Source: JBAXRT01 sp037131065
GTDB taxonomy: Bacteria; Bacteroidota; Bacteroidia; Bacteroidales; FEN-979
Assembly (NCBI GenBank): GCA_037131065.1
Contig: JBAXRT010000099.1
Coordinates: 1-11,467 of the forward strand
Direction of reading: 5' to 3'
DNA length: 11,467 bases
The number at the start of each line of letters is the position of its first letter. The first letter of the stretch is position 1. The notes below the pieces were generated by a model. It was given only the letters and a program-made list of their open reading frames with translations, had not been told where the DNA came from and searched no databases. The translations under genes and the position numbers were made by a program. Below are positions 1 to 7,461 of the stretch, piece after piece.

Positions 1-118
1 GCGGTTTTTGACCGAGGTAGGGACCAGGGGGACACAGGGCAACGGTTTCCTGGGCACCTAACTTTTCAGTCAGGAGCATATTCAACAGACAGTAAAGGAT
101 TGCGATGCAGATTTTCAT
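1..118 (-). CDS. N-terminus of an exported protein, probably PD40/WD40-like beta-propeller (cut by window edge)
   Basis: Reading leftward from the ATG at 118-116, 39 codons stay open to the window edge. The start MKICIAILYCLLNMLL is a hydrophobic signal-peptide core, and LGAQ at residues 20-23 gives a plausible signal peptidase I site. The mature protein would begin ETVALCPPGPYLGQKP. From memory, a GPYLGQKPPG-like opening is typical of Bacteroidetes exported proteins carrying PD40 (TolB/WD40-like) repeats; this is inference from about 15 residues and the rest lies outside the window. The ATG overlaps the TGA of the S41 peptidase gene (ATGA), so the two are probably cotranscribed and translationally coupled. 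The coding start is well supported by the signal peptide and overlap; the family is less sure. Confidence 0.6.
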   Translation of the reverse strand, partial: MKICIAILYCLLNMLLTEKLGAQETVALCPPGPYLGQKP

Positions 119-1611
119 TTTATTGCCTTTTCAGCCTCCTTGACAAAACTTTGCTCCCAGGGGTAGTGTGCCTTCAGCTCTGTGATGTTTTTATACAGGA
201 GTTTTGATTTCTCCGGTTTTCCCGTTTGATCGTAAAATTTTGCCAGGAGGTACATGGTACTGATGTCTTCTGGAAAAGATTTTCTTCCGAATTCCAGCAG
301 GGCTCTGGCCTCTTCATCTTTATCCTCCGAAAACAATTTTCTTACCGCAAGATTAAGTTCCTGGATGCTAAAATAATAATTACCGGGTTCATTTTTCTGC
401 AGGGCTTCAAATTCCGTGACAGCTGTAGTTGTACCTTTTGCCCGGGCGGTTTCAACATATTTGTCTACCAGGGAAAATGGAGCTTCTACTAGGATACCTC
501 CGGGTGGTTTTCCACTTTTTCCGCCGGCCCTGGCTAATTCTATCGCCAGTTCAAGTACCTTATCGTTTCCGGCGTCAATATCTTCCTTTGTGTTTTTCTT
601 CCGAAGGTTTGGAGGAACCCCGATGCCTTCCCAGCAAAATCCGTCCTGGTCGGTAGTATAACTCCAGGGCATGGTGAGTGACCAGCCATTGAGAAGCTTT
701 TCAGGATAATAGGTAGCCAGGCAACCCCCGGTCATTTCACCAATGGAGGTGACATTGGGCAATGTGCGCAGGGCAAGGGCGAATCCTTCAGCCCCTGATT
801 CCGAATGACTGTTCTGCAGCAGGATAACCGGGCCCCTGTACTGAACAGGTCCCAGTGGTTCAATACAGTGGAAGGTCGCATTTGTAAACTCCTTCTTCTG
901 ACCGGTCCGGTTTATGTTTTTCAGATAAAGCCTTCTTTTGTCAGCAAAGCGGCTCGCCAGCGCTGCAACGCCGAAACCATTACCACCACTGTTGCCGCGG
1001 ATATCTATTATTATCCCTTTGGCCTTGATGAGTTCAGCGATGATTTTGTCGATATACTTTTCGATCACCTCTTTGGTAGGGAATCTCCTGATACGCATGT
1101 ATGCAATGTCTTCTGTCAGCCAGCTGTAATAGATCATGCTGTCCTGGCTTGCAGAGTAACTCCCTTTTAAATATTTATCCTTTACTACTTTCCATTTGAA
1201 ATCGGTCATCACTTCGCTTTCACCGGAGCAGAACCGATCCTTCCCGTTTTCCAGGTTAATGTGGCCATCATTGAATATCACCAGCATCTCACACAGGATG
1301 TTGTATAACTCTTCATCAGTAGTTGTCTCCGTGACCCTGCCGGTAAAAACTTTATGGATAGTTCCCCAATCAATTCCGCGTTGGGTGAAGAAGGGATAGT
1401 TGTTATCCAGCAATTGCCACACCTGCTCAAAAACCCTGACAGGGTTGGTGCTGTCGTTTTGCTGAGGGAATTTTTCCGCAGATCCTGTTGCAGGGCCTGC
1501 GCAAACAGAAAATTGTCCGAGGGAACAACCGCAGATTAGGAATATGGCAGTGAATGAAATCGCTTTGTTAAGAATAATCTGTTGCATAGTCAAAGATTTT
1601 TTTAAAAACAT
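115..1611 (-). CDS. S41-family (C-terminal processing peptidase-like) serine peptidase with TPR-like tail, exported
   Basis: A 498-residue exported peptidase of the S41 (tail-specific protease) fold. Visible S41 landmarks are FNDGHINL at 113-120, the strand-turn IIIDIRGNSGG at 200-210, the nucleophile region NSHSESGAEGF at 267-277 (Ser272 is the best match to the catalytic serine), and EGIGVPPN at 328-335. No PDZ domain is obvious between the N-terminal helical part (about 55-120) and the catalytic core, so it resembles the short Bacteroidetes S41 proteins rather than CtpA/Prc. Residues about 415-480 look like one or two TPR helices. The hydrophobic stretch 17-28 precedes ICGC29, which could be a lipobox, making it a lipoprotein; cleavage by signal peptidase I is also possible. 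Met9 (ATG at 1587) gives a more compact signal peptide than Met1 and may be the true start. Its stop overlaps the next gene by ATGA. Substrate unknown. Confidence 0.88.
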   Translation of the reverse strand: MFLKKSLTMQQIILNKAISFTAIFLICGCSLGQFSVCAGPATGSAEKFPQQNDSTNPVRVFEQVWQLLDNNYPFFTQRGIDWGTIHKVFTGRVTETTTDEELYNILCEMLVIFNDGHINLENGKDRFCSGESEVMTDFKWKVVKDKYLKGSYSASQDSMIYYSWLTEDIAYMRIRRFPTKEVIEKYIDKIIAELIKAKGIIIDIRGNSGGNGFGVAALASRFADKRRLYLKNINRTGQKKEFTNATFHCIEPLGPVQYRGPVILLQNSHSESGAEGFALALRTLPNVTSIGEMTGGCLATYYPEKLLNGWSLTMPWSYTTDQDGFCWEGIGVPPNLRKKNTKEDIDAGNDKVLELAIELARAGGKSGKPPGGILVEAPFSLVDKYVETARAKGTTTAVTEFEALQKNEPGNYYFSIQELNLAVRKLFSEDKDEEARALLEFGRKSFPEDISTMYLLAKFYDQTGKPEKSKLLYKNITELKAHYPWEQSFVKEAEKAIK

Positions 1612-1718
1612 ATATGGATGGTTGTGTTATAGGTAACGTGGTTTAATCCATTTTTCAACCAGAAAATGAAAAGAATCACCGGCTGGATGAGTGTCAGGAT
1701 CTCTTACGTATACAACAA

Positions 1719-1750
1719 TAAAGATATACCTAAAAAATTAGTTAAGTCAA
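1719..1750 (-). promoter_or_regulatory. Candidate promoter for the S41 peptidase gene
   Basis: On the minus strand TTGACT (1750-1745) is followed by TATCTTTA (1726-1719), one base from the Bacteroidetes -7 consensus TAnnTTTG, with the two boxes starting 24 nt apart. It lies in a 256-nt gap (1612-1867), about 100 nt before the S41 start, where a fresh promoter would be expected. The rest of that gap is A/T-rich with no convincing ORF or strong terminator. Consensus match only; the region is A/T-rich, so a chance match is possible. Confidence 0.35.
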
Positions 1751-1867
1751 GAAAACAGCTGATTTTGTGCCCAGTGAAAGTGAGGTTTTACCGTGAAAAA
1801 CAAATGGTTCACAGATTGACCTGTTCCGGGTAACCTTCCAGCGGTTGGATTCAGATCAAAACGGTGA

Positions 1868-2281
1868 TTATTTTATCAGGATCATCAACTTTGTCTGGGA
1901 ATAATCACCTGAAGAAATTCTGCAGAAATAGGACCCGCTGTTCAGGCCATTGCCATTGATGGTGGCAGTATAGATACCCGGTTTCTTTGATTCATCCAGC
2001 ACTGTTTGGACGATACACCCGGTGATATCATAGACTGCAATTCTTACCCTCTCCTCCCTGACGATGGTGAATTCAATGTTCGTCACCGTGCTGAAGGGAT
2101 TGGGGAAATTCTGCTTCAATGTACAGGGAAATATGGCTTCCCGGTTTGCTTCTTTTATTCCAACCGGTATGCTGAGAGATTCGGTGAATGCATCACCCCG
2201 CCCGTTTCCACCTGAATACTGTGCAGATAGGAGTAGCGGGAAAGCGACCATCAGGCAAATATGTATTATGATCCTTTTCAT
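1868..2281 (-). CDS. Minimal T9SS cargo: signal peptide plus type A C-terminal sorting domain, almost no passenger
   Basis: A 137-residue exported protein. Residues 1-20 are a signal peptide (IIIHICLMVAFPLLLSA, cleavage before Gln21). Residues 21-56 are a short linker that includes YSGGNGRGDAF. From QNFPNPFS (57-64) to the end the protein is a textbook T9SS type A sorting domain: a beta-sandwich pattern with IEFTIVREERVRIAVYDITG (69-88), GIYTATINGNGLNSGSYFC (102-120) and a basic-ended last strand TKLMILIK. The domain directs export through the PorSS/T9SS outer-membrane machine, where it is normally cleaved from the cargo. Here the cargo is only about 35 residues. It follows the SUMF1 gene after 49 nt and is probably the last gene of that unit. 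Function of the mature piece is unknown; it could be an eroded remnant of a larger cargo, but the frame is intact with its own signal peptide. Confidence 0.87.
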   Translation of the reverse strand: MKRIIIHICLMVAFPLLLSAQYSGGNGRGDAFTESLSIPVGIKEANREAIFPCTLKQNFPNPFSTVTNIEFTIVREERVRIAVYDITGCIVQTVLDESKKPGIYTATINGNGLNSGSYFCRISSGDYSQTKLMILIK

Positions 2282-2330
2282 GTGTTACTAAATTTATATT
2301 TCGTTTTGAAGATTTTATTTTGTTTATTGG

Positions 2331-3857
2331 CTAATCATTGGATTGAGCAGTTCTCCCACCGCGTCCGCCATCTGTGGGATATCTTACCGCGTCAATACCG
2401 GCTGCGCCGTAGCGGTCGGATACACGCATGTACGGGCTGACATACGACCAGTAGCTTCCCCTGAATCCTGCCCCGGCTGAGTTTGCCCCGGGCCACGCAG
2501 GCACATCGGCGTATCCTACCGAACTAAGGATTCCGTTGCCGTGCATGGCAGTAAATGACCGGCCAATGGGATGCCCTGCGGAGACAAAATGCTCCAGGAG
2601 GTTACCGCTCATCTCCATCACTCCGTAGTATGTTGCTCCTGCCGTTATCCTCCCCGTATTCCCAGGGTTTGCCGCGAAAATGCCGACCCGTAAAGGACCA
2701 TTGATCGACCCGTTAAGGGGGGTTGTCAGACTATAGGCAGCATTCCCTTCGGTGATGCTGTAATGTGCTGAAATGTTTTCAGATGTTTCGCCGTTTTCGG
2801 AAAGAGTGTATGCATCACCTGCCACGGTATTAGTACCCCAGGCAAATTCATTCGGCACAGGCGGCAAGGTGCCCCTGCACGCTTTCTCGTATTCCATCTC
2901 CGTGATAGGCCTCAGTCCGCTCCAGTCGAAGTAAGCCGTGATATCTCCCCAGTTGAGGTTGCTGCATGCAACAAAGGGCCTGGAGGTCGAATACTGGCCA
3001 ACCACAGTACCGGTAATGGCATAACGATTGCCGCTGCCGGAATACTTTCGTACGGTTGCCTGGGACTGGGTAAGGGTATTCAGAAAATCGACATATTGCT
3101 GCTGACTGATCTCATATTTCATACAATAAAACGCTTTATAGCCTTTTGGAAAGGCTGCAGGGATAGGCCCTGCCTGGTCTCCTCCCTGGAAGGAGGGGTC
3201 ATAAAACATGTTCCCGGCCTGCTGCCCGACCGTGATCTCCTCCTCACTTGTCACCTCGAAAGGAGTTGCCGGATCCGGGTATGTGTAAAAAGCACTTGGC
3301 TCACCCCCGCCGGTACCGAGGTAATAATTCCCCTGAGGGATATAGATGAGCTCAACAGCAAATACCCTGATATCAACCTCATCGTAATCGCCCACACCAC
3401 CAGCACCGTAGTCCCAGCAGATTCTAACATCGGTAAGTGAAAATGATCCTGAACCGTTCGAGTCCCGGTAGATGAAAACACCTACTCCCGGGTTCGTAGA
3501 TGGATTAAAAGTCTGGTCAGGATCAACAAGACCGACCTCTATTGCTGAGCCGGATGGAGCGAGATGACCGGCAGTGTCGAGACATGCATGATGCCAGGGT
3601 CCGTTGTTGACACGGTATTTTGCGAACACCCAGGCAGCATCATAGTTAAAGGGTGCCTGGTACCCTGAGCCGGGCAGGTCATTCCTCCAGGAATTTTCCC
3701 ACGAAATGTCAAATCCGATCAGGCTGCTGTGTTTTGTAATATCCTGCCCGGATATGGTAATATTTGATACCGAGATGTTGTTTGCATCAAGGATGAATAC
3801 TGAATTCAGGAGCAGAACCAGTATCGATAATTTCCGATAAATTATTTTCATTCTCAT
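2331..3857 (-). CDS. Exported SUMF1/FGE-fold protein lacking the catalytic cysteines
   Basis: A 508-residue exported protein with two parts. After a signal peptide (about 1-25), residues 26-168 form an N-terminal beta-rich domain (ISVSNITISGQD, then FDISWENSWRND and AAWVFAKYRVNNGPWHHACL). Residues about 170-505 match the SUMF1 (formylglycine-generating enzyme-like) fold: IPQGNYYLGTG at 173-183, YEISQQQYVDFLN at 248-260, GLRPITEMEYEKACRG at 314-329 (the RLPTEAEWEYAARG position of the family), YGVMEMSGNLLEHF at 411-424 (the NVWEW position), and GFRGSYW plus RVSDR at 464-482. Active FGE uses a cysteine pair near the C-terminal RGGS region; here that stretch (464-482) has none, so sulfatase activation is unlikely and a binding or structural role is more plausible. 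No T9SS domain is visible at the end (GRGGRTAQSND). Start may be Met1 or Met3. It lies 93 nt after the BNR gene and 49 nt before the small T9SS protein. Confidence 0.88.
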   Translation of the reverse strand: MRMKIIYRKLSILVLLLNSVFILDANNISVSNITISGQDITKHSSLIGFDISWENSWRNDLPGSGYQAPFNYDAAWVFAKYRVNNGPWHHACLDTAGHLAPSGSAIEVGLVDPDQTFNPSTNPGVGVFIYRDSNGSGSFSLTDVRICWDYGAGGVGDYDEVDIRVFAVELIYIPQGNYYLGTGGGEPSAFYTYPDPATPFEVTSEEEITVGQQAGNMFYDPSFQGGDQAGPIPAAFPKGYKAFYCMKYEISQQQYVDFLNTLTQSQATVRKYSGSGNRYAITGTVVGQYSTSRPFVACSNLNWGDITAYFDWSGLRPITEMEYEKACRGTLPPVPNEFAWGTNTVAGDAYTLSENGETSENISAHYSITEGNAAYSLTTPLNGSINGPLRVGIFAANPGNTGRITAGATYYGVMEMSGNLLEHFVSAGHPIGRSFTAMHGNGILSSVGYADVPAWPGANSAGAGFRGSYWSYVSPYMRVSDRYGAAGIDAVRYPTDGGRGGRTAQSND

Positions 3858-3950
3858 AGGTTCGGGATTATACCGGTTTTGAAACCCTGACTTCTCATAT
3901 ATCAGAGCCGGGTTTTCAATGACTAATCTTTACTTTGTTACTCAAGCGGA

Positions 3951-5498
3951 TCATTTCCCGTAAATCATTTTTTTTGTGATGGTCCGGTTGTCCGTTACAA
4001 GAGAGTAATGATAGACTCCGGGAGCGAGGTTGTACTTTTCCGGATTAAATTCGATGACGTGCTTGCCTGCCTGCATAAGCCGATGGTCAATGAGGGTGGC
4101 AAGATGGTTTCCCAGCAGGTCGATCACGGATAGGGATACCTCCGAACGCTCCTCCAGCTTGAATGAAAAGAAGGTGTATTCGGCAAATGGATTTGGGGAG
4201 TTCTGCGATAGGGAGACGGGAATAGCCGGTAGCTGGGCCATGCCAACAGTATGGGGATCGATGGATGCGCCCCAGATGCTGAGTTCACCGTTATCCATTC
4301 TCATCCATGTGGCAAACACATGGTCATCATTGGCGCTGATCCCGATATAATGGCCGAAGAATACCGTTGAAAAGGGGATGAAGGGCGTTTCGCTGATCTT
4401 ATAGTTGGCAAAGGTCTGCCCTCCGTCCTCAGAGACCGCCAGGTAAACATCGGTATTCAGGTCTGAATAGTTTCTCCTGTCATAGAAGAGTATGTAGATC
4501 TTCCCTGTCACCTGGTCAACGGTCATAAAGCTGAAAAACTGCTGTTTGTCGGGTGGGTCATCATTCACCCTCACCGGATCCGACCAGGTGGATCCGCCGT
4601 CGGTCGACCTTACCAGCCATACGTCGCAGTCGTTGCCACCATTTCGTTTATCTGACCAGTTGATGTAGATCGTGCCTCTGAACGGGCCGTTACTCCTGTC
4701 ACAGTTAATTACCGGGAAGGTCACGCCCAGCTGGATACCCGGGAGACTGTATATCCATGGTACCAGGGCACTGGTGACATTTATATCTGTATCGAGCCAT
4801 GTCTCACCCTGATCGGTCGACTTGTCGAACATCAGCCCTGCCGGGCTCCACCATGCGATATAGACCTCACCTTCCGGCCCTGTTGTAGGGTAGGAGCCGT
4901 GGACGCTTCCATTCCCTCCCGTGGCATTCCCCCCGATATTGCTTACCAGGTGCTGATCGCTCCATGTCAGACCGCCATCGGTTGACCCGGCCATGTATAT
5001 AAAGGTTGAATCATCAGGATTGGAGCTTCCCCATTTGTCGAACCGGGACCAGGAGGCATAAAGGTTCCCAGATTGGGGATCAAAGGTCGCCCACTCCTTG
5101 TCTATTTCCATCGTACCGTAAAGTGCCGTGTATGACCCGTTCGTCCACGGGGAACCAAAACCGTTCTTTTTCTGGCAGACTACCCTGCTCAGGCTGGGTA
5201 CAAGGTGAAAATAGTAAAAGTTCCCGGCGGTATCGCAGAGAATCACCGGGTCACAGTTGACCCCGTAAGAGGAGGCCAGGACTCCGTGTGTCCAGGTAAC
5301 ACCGCCATCCGCTGAGCTATAGTAATTGTCGGCGTTGGCCCCGATGATGATCTCGTCAGGGTTCTTCGGGTTGATGCAGACGGAGGGTTCGTTCGGGGCC
5401 CAGGAATCAAGGGGCTCACCGATAAGGACATTGGTGGTCTGTGCTGATGAAATGAGTGACATTCCCAGCAACAGGATGGATGTGATCAGGGTTTTCAT
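3951..5498 (-). CDS. Secreted BNR/Asp-box (sialidase-fold) beta-propeller with T9SS C-terminal sorting domain
   Basis: A 515-residue exported protein with a clear signal peptide (1-19, cleavage after SSA). The body carries five Asp-box motifs S-x-D-x-G-x-T-W/F: around Asp64 (SADGGVTW), Asp174 (STDGGLTW), Asp229 (STDQGETW), Asp300 (STDGGSTW) and Asp358 (SEDGGQTF). Such boxes mark propeller blades of the sialidase/BNR superfamily. I do not see the FRIP motif of sialidases and cannot identify a full arginine triad, so enzymatic activity is not supported; a glycan- or surface-binding propeller is as likely. From about 428 (SLSQNSPNPFAEY) to the end is a T9SS type A sorting domain ending TITKKMIYGK, so the protein should be delivered through the T9SS to the surface or medium. 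It starts 27 nt after the stop of the FG-GAP gene, suggesting cotranscription. Confidence 0.9.
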   Translation of the reverse strand: MKTLITSILLLGMSLISSAQTTNVLIGEPLDSWAPNEPSVCINPKNPDEIIIGANADNYYSSADGGVTWTHGVLASSYGVNCDPVILCDTAGNFYYFHLVPSLSRVVCQKKNGFGSPWTNGSYTALYGTMEIDKEWATFDPQSGNLYASWSRFDKWGSSNPDDSTFIYMAGSTDGGLTWSDQHLVSNIGGNATGGNGSVHGSYPTTGPEGEVYIAWWSPAGLMFDKSTDQGETWLDTDINVTSALVPWIYSLPGIQLGVTFPVINCDRSNGPFRGTIYINWSDKRNGGNDCDVWLVRSTDGGSTWSDPVRVNDDPPDKQQFFSFMTVDQVTGKIYILFYDRRNYSDLNTDVYLAVSEDGGQTFANYKISETPFIPFSTVFFGHYIGISANDDHVFATWMRMDNGELSIWGASIDPHTVGMAQLPAIPVSLSQNSPNPFAEYTFFSFKLEERSEVSLSVIDLLGNHLATLIDHRLMQAGKHVIEFNPEKYNLAPGVYHYSLVTDNRTITKKMIYGK

Positions 5499-5525
5499 GA
5501 TAAATGGAATGGGTTTATACCTCTT

Positions 5526-7208
5526 TTACCTGCAGATCATCACCTTTTCCGATTGTGAAACATTTCCGGATATGAACCGGCAGAAATAGATTCCATCTGG
5601 CAGGTTGTTCCCATGCTGATCCGTTCCATCCCAGAATATTTCACATTTTCCTTCCGCTCTATATCCATCAAAAAGTGTTTTGATGATCTTGCCCTGAAAA
5701 TTATAAACAAACAGCCTGCATATACCGGGTGACTTTACCGTTAGCGGAAAGGAAGTTCCCGTTTGTAAGGGTTCCGGAAAATTCGGACCCAATATGGACC
5801 CGGTGGTTTTCCTTTTCCTGTCATTAATTCCTGTGGCGGTGTTGAGATTTTTATACAATTTGACTGCTCCCCAGTTGGAAAGCGCCATGTCGGGGTCCCT
5901 GGAATATGTGTACCCGATGGATACTGTGACTCCGGGTCCGGGAGCGAAGGATAGGGAGACCCAGCCATTCAGTAGATCATAACAGTACTGACTGAGAGGA
6001 AGTGTGATACCATCCGAAGTAACCGATGTTATTTTTTCGAGCGGCTGCCTGCCGGGATAAAACAGCTTGCGGAGCCCGTCTCCCTGGAACAGAGCAGTGG
6101 TGTCCATAAGACCGTCCTTTTCATAATCCCCCCATGCCACCTGCTGGGTTCCGCTGCCTGCTCCAACTGACCATGCAAAGGTGTCGGTAAGTGCTCCTTG
6201 GATATTTTCAAAGATGCCTGCTTTTGAAAACCAGCTTCCGGTTGAGAGATCAAGATCCCCGTCGCCGTCTGCATCCACCCATGCGACAGCTGATGGCTCA
6301 TTTACCGTGCAGTTTGACGACCAGCAGGGGATGGTGTCGAGGATCCCGTTTTTATTGTCGAAGAGATAAAACTTTTGAGTGGGGGAGGCGACCGCCAGTT
6401 CAGGGTACCCATCCCCGTCGGAATCCCCGAAGGCCATTTGCCTGCCGCCGACCACAGAATCGGAATGCCACGAAGGTGTCGTTTCAAGTACACCGCCGAT
6501 GTTTTTAAATATTGCAATGCCTACATTGCCCACTGTCCTTTCGTTTCCGATGGCCAGGTCAAGATAGCCGTCCATATCCACATCACCGAAAACCACCTCG
6601 TCGACATAAAAGGAGGAGTCGCTTTCCCAGGAAGGGATCGTATCGAAATTTCCGCCATTGTTCACGAATAGTTTTGTCTTCTGAAGGTGGGAGGTGAGCC
6701 AGTCGCCCTGTCCGAAGACCATGTCGATATCACCATCGCCGTCCACATCGCCGCCGGTGCAGGAGAATCCGTTTCCAGGGGGAGAGATCCAGTCGGGGTT
6801 TGCCGGGAAACCACCGTTGTTAAAGAATATCGCATGATTTTCAGGGGGAAGACCCTGGCTGGTAATGCCGAGACTTGCCACTGCAACATCCTGGGATCCG
6901 TCATTGTTGAGGTCACCGAGATAGAGGCAGCCGTTGGCTGAGCGGTAACCTGAAATCCACCCAGCGGTGGACTGCAAGGTTCCGTTATCGTTGAAGAAAA
7001 TTGCGACCGGGGCTTCTGATACATCGAGGCCGCATGAAACGACAAGGTCCGGAGAGCCGTTTCCATCGATATCTGACCAGCCAAGCCCTGTCGGGTATGC
7101 ACCGGGTGTGCCAATCCAGACGGCCGTTTTTGAGAGGTTGATCTGGGATTGAAGTACGAAGGGGCTTGCCAGGAAAAGCGTGATCAGGAGAGTTGTTGTC
7201 TTTCTCAT
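5526..7208 (-). CDS. Secreted seven-repeat FG-GAP/VCBS beta-propeller with FlgD-like T9SS sorting domain
   Basis: A 560-residue exported protein and the first gene of the leftward block. Signal peptide about 1-21 (LLITLFLASPFVLQSQ). Seven evenly spaced calcium-loop motifs of the D-x-D-x-D-G type start at about residues 46 (DIDGNGSPDL), 99 (DLNNDGSQDV), 154 (DVDGDGDIDM), 209 (DVDMDGYLDL), 262 (DSDGDGYPEL), 312 (DADGDGDLDL) and 361 (DYEKDGLMDT), with spacings of 49-55 residues. This fits one seven-bladed integrin-alpha-like propeller, the last loop being degenerate. Several blades also share an NxGGxxxTxPxW-like segment. Residues about 385-455 form a separate beta-rich linker. The C-terminus (from about 473, LGPNFPEPL) is a T9SS sorting domain with a FlgD-Ig-like strand set (FWDGTDQHGNNLPDGIYFCR at 525-544); it has PEP where most such domains have PNP. 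Family role is binding or adhesion; ligand unknown. Confidence 0.9.
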   Translation of the reverse strand: MRKTTTLLITLFLASPFVLQSQINLSKTAVWIGTPGAYPTGLGWSDIDGNGSPDLVVSCGLDVSEAPVAIFFNDNGTLQSTAGWISGYRSANGCLYLGDLNNDGSQDVAVASLGITSQGLPPENHAIFFNNGGFPANPDWISPPGNGFSCTGGDVDGDGDIDMVFGQGDWLTSHLQKTKLFVNNGGNFDTIPSWESDSSFYVDEVVFGDVDMDGYLDLAIGNERTVGNVGIAIFKNIGGVLETTPSWHSDSVVGGRQMAFGDSDGDGYPELAVASPTQKFYLFDNKNGILDTIPCWSSNCTVNEPSAVAWVDADGDGDLDLSTGSWFSKAGIFENIQGALTDTFAWSVGAGSGTQQVAWGDYEKDGLMDTTALFQGDGLRKLFYPGRQPLEKITSVTSDGITLPLSQYCYDLLNGWVSLSFAPGPGVTVSIGYTYSRDPDMALSNWGAVKLYKNLNTATGINDRKRKTTGSILGPNFPEPLQTGTSFPLTVKSPGICRLFVYNFQGKIIKTLFDGYRAEGKCEIFWDGTDQHGNNLPDGIYFCRFISGNVSQSEKVMICR

Positions 7209-7241
7209 AATTACTTCATGATTAAGAGTTTATCAATAAAT

Positions 7242-7249
7242 CAAAATTA
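7242..7249 (-). promoter_or_regulatory. Candidate -7 promoter element for the secreted-protein block
   Basis: On the minus strand this reads TAATTTTG, an exact match to the Bacteroidetes -7 consensus TAnnTTTG. It lies 34 nt upstream of the FG-GAP gene start, implying a leader of roughly 25-30 nt. I see no good -33 TTTG box at the expected distance, and the region is A/T-rich, so this rests on one element. Confidence 0.4.
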
Positions 7250-7359
7250 AGTACGGAAAAATCTTTCTCCACTTTTATTCTATCAAATCCCTGTTTAATC
7301 GTGTAACTGAGGCCGGACGTTGTTCAAGGGGGAAATATCAATGAATTTTGGTATTTTTA

Positions 7360-7389
7360 ACCGTTGATAGGTAAAGCGGTGCCGTTAAT
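7360..7389 (+). promoter_or_regulatory. Putative LytTR-family operator (two direct repeats)
   Basis: ACCGTTGAT (7360-7368) and GCCGTTAAT (7381-7389) are direct repeats separated by 12 bp. The published consensus for LytTR DNA-binding domains is [TA][AC][CA]GTTN[AG][TG] in imperfect direct repeats 12-13 bp apart. The first copy matches at every position and the second at all but the first base. The start-to-start distance of 21 bp puts both on the same face of the helix. The site sits 64 bp before the -7 element of the kinase-regulator operon, which encodes a LytTR regulator, so autoregulation is the natural reading. It is about 110 bp from the promoter candidate of the divergent block, which it might also affect. 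No binding data can be read from sequence. Confidence 0.6.
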
Positions 7390-7453
7390 GTCCGTAATGA
7401 GGGCTTTCATTGAAAATCTACAGACTGAATCAGAAAAAAAGTCTTCACGGCCC

Positions 7454-7461
7454 TATCTTTG
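7454..7461 (+). promoter_or_regulatory. Candidate -7 promoter element for the LytS/LytTR operon
   Basis: TATCTTTG is an exact TAnnTTTG match, 40 nt upstream of the kinase ATG at 7502, implying a leader of roughly 30-35 nt. No TTTG-like -33 box is visible in the A-rich stretch about 20-30 nt upstream (7424-7436). A weak -33 would fit a promoter that depends on an activator bound at the repeats at 7360-7389; that link is inference. Confidence 0.5.

Noticed and set aside
3881..3917. Imperfect hairpin between the BNR and SUMF1 genes (AAACCC-TGA arms against TCA-GGGTTT with a 5-nt bulge), possible terminator or attenuator.
   Set aside because: The stem is short, bulged and has an 11-nt loop with only a three-T tract after it on the minus strand; it is not better than chance hairpins in such a region.
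3951..5498. Calling the BNR protein a true exo-alpha-sialidase.
   Set aside because: Asp boxes occur in many non-sialidase propellers; the FRIP motif is absent and a catalytic arginine triad could not be identified by eye.
2331..7208. Numerous plus-strand open frames of 60-120 codons antisense to the secreted-protein genes.
   Set aside because: They lie opposite genes with clear domains, have no recognisable motifs or signal peptides, and are shadows of the coding frame.
7316..7324. GACGTTGTT, a possible third LytTR repeat 44 bp before the first good one.
   Set aside because: Two mismatches to the consensus and the spacing does not fit the 12-13 bp rule.
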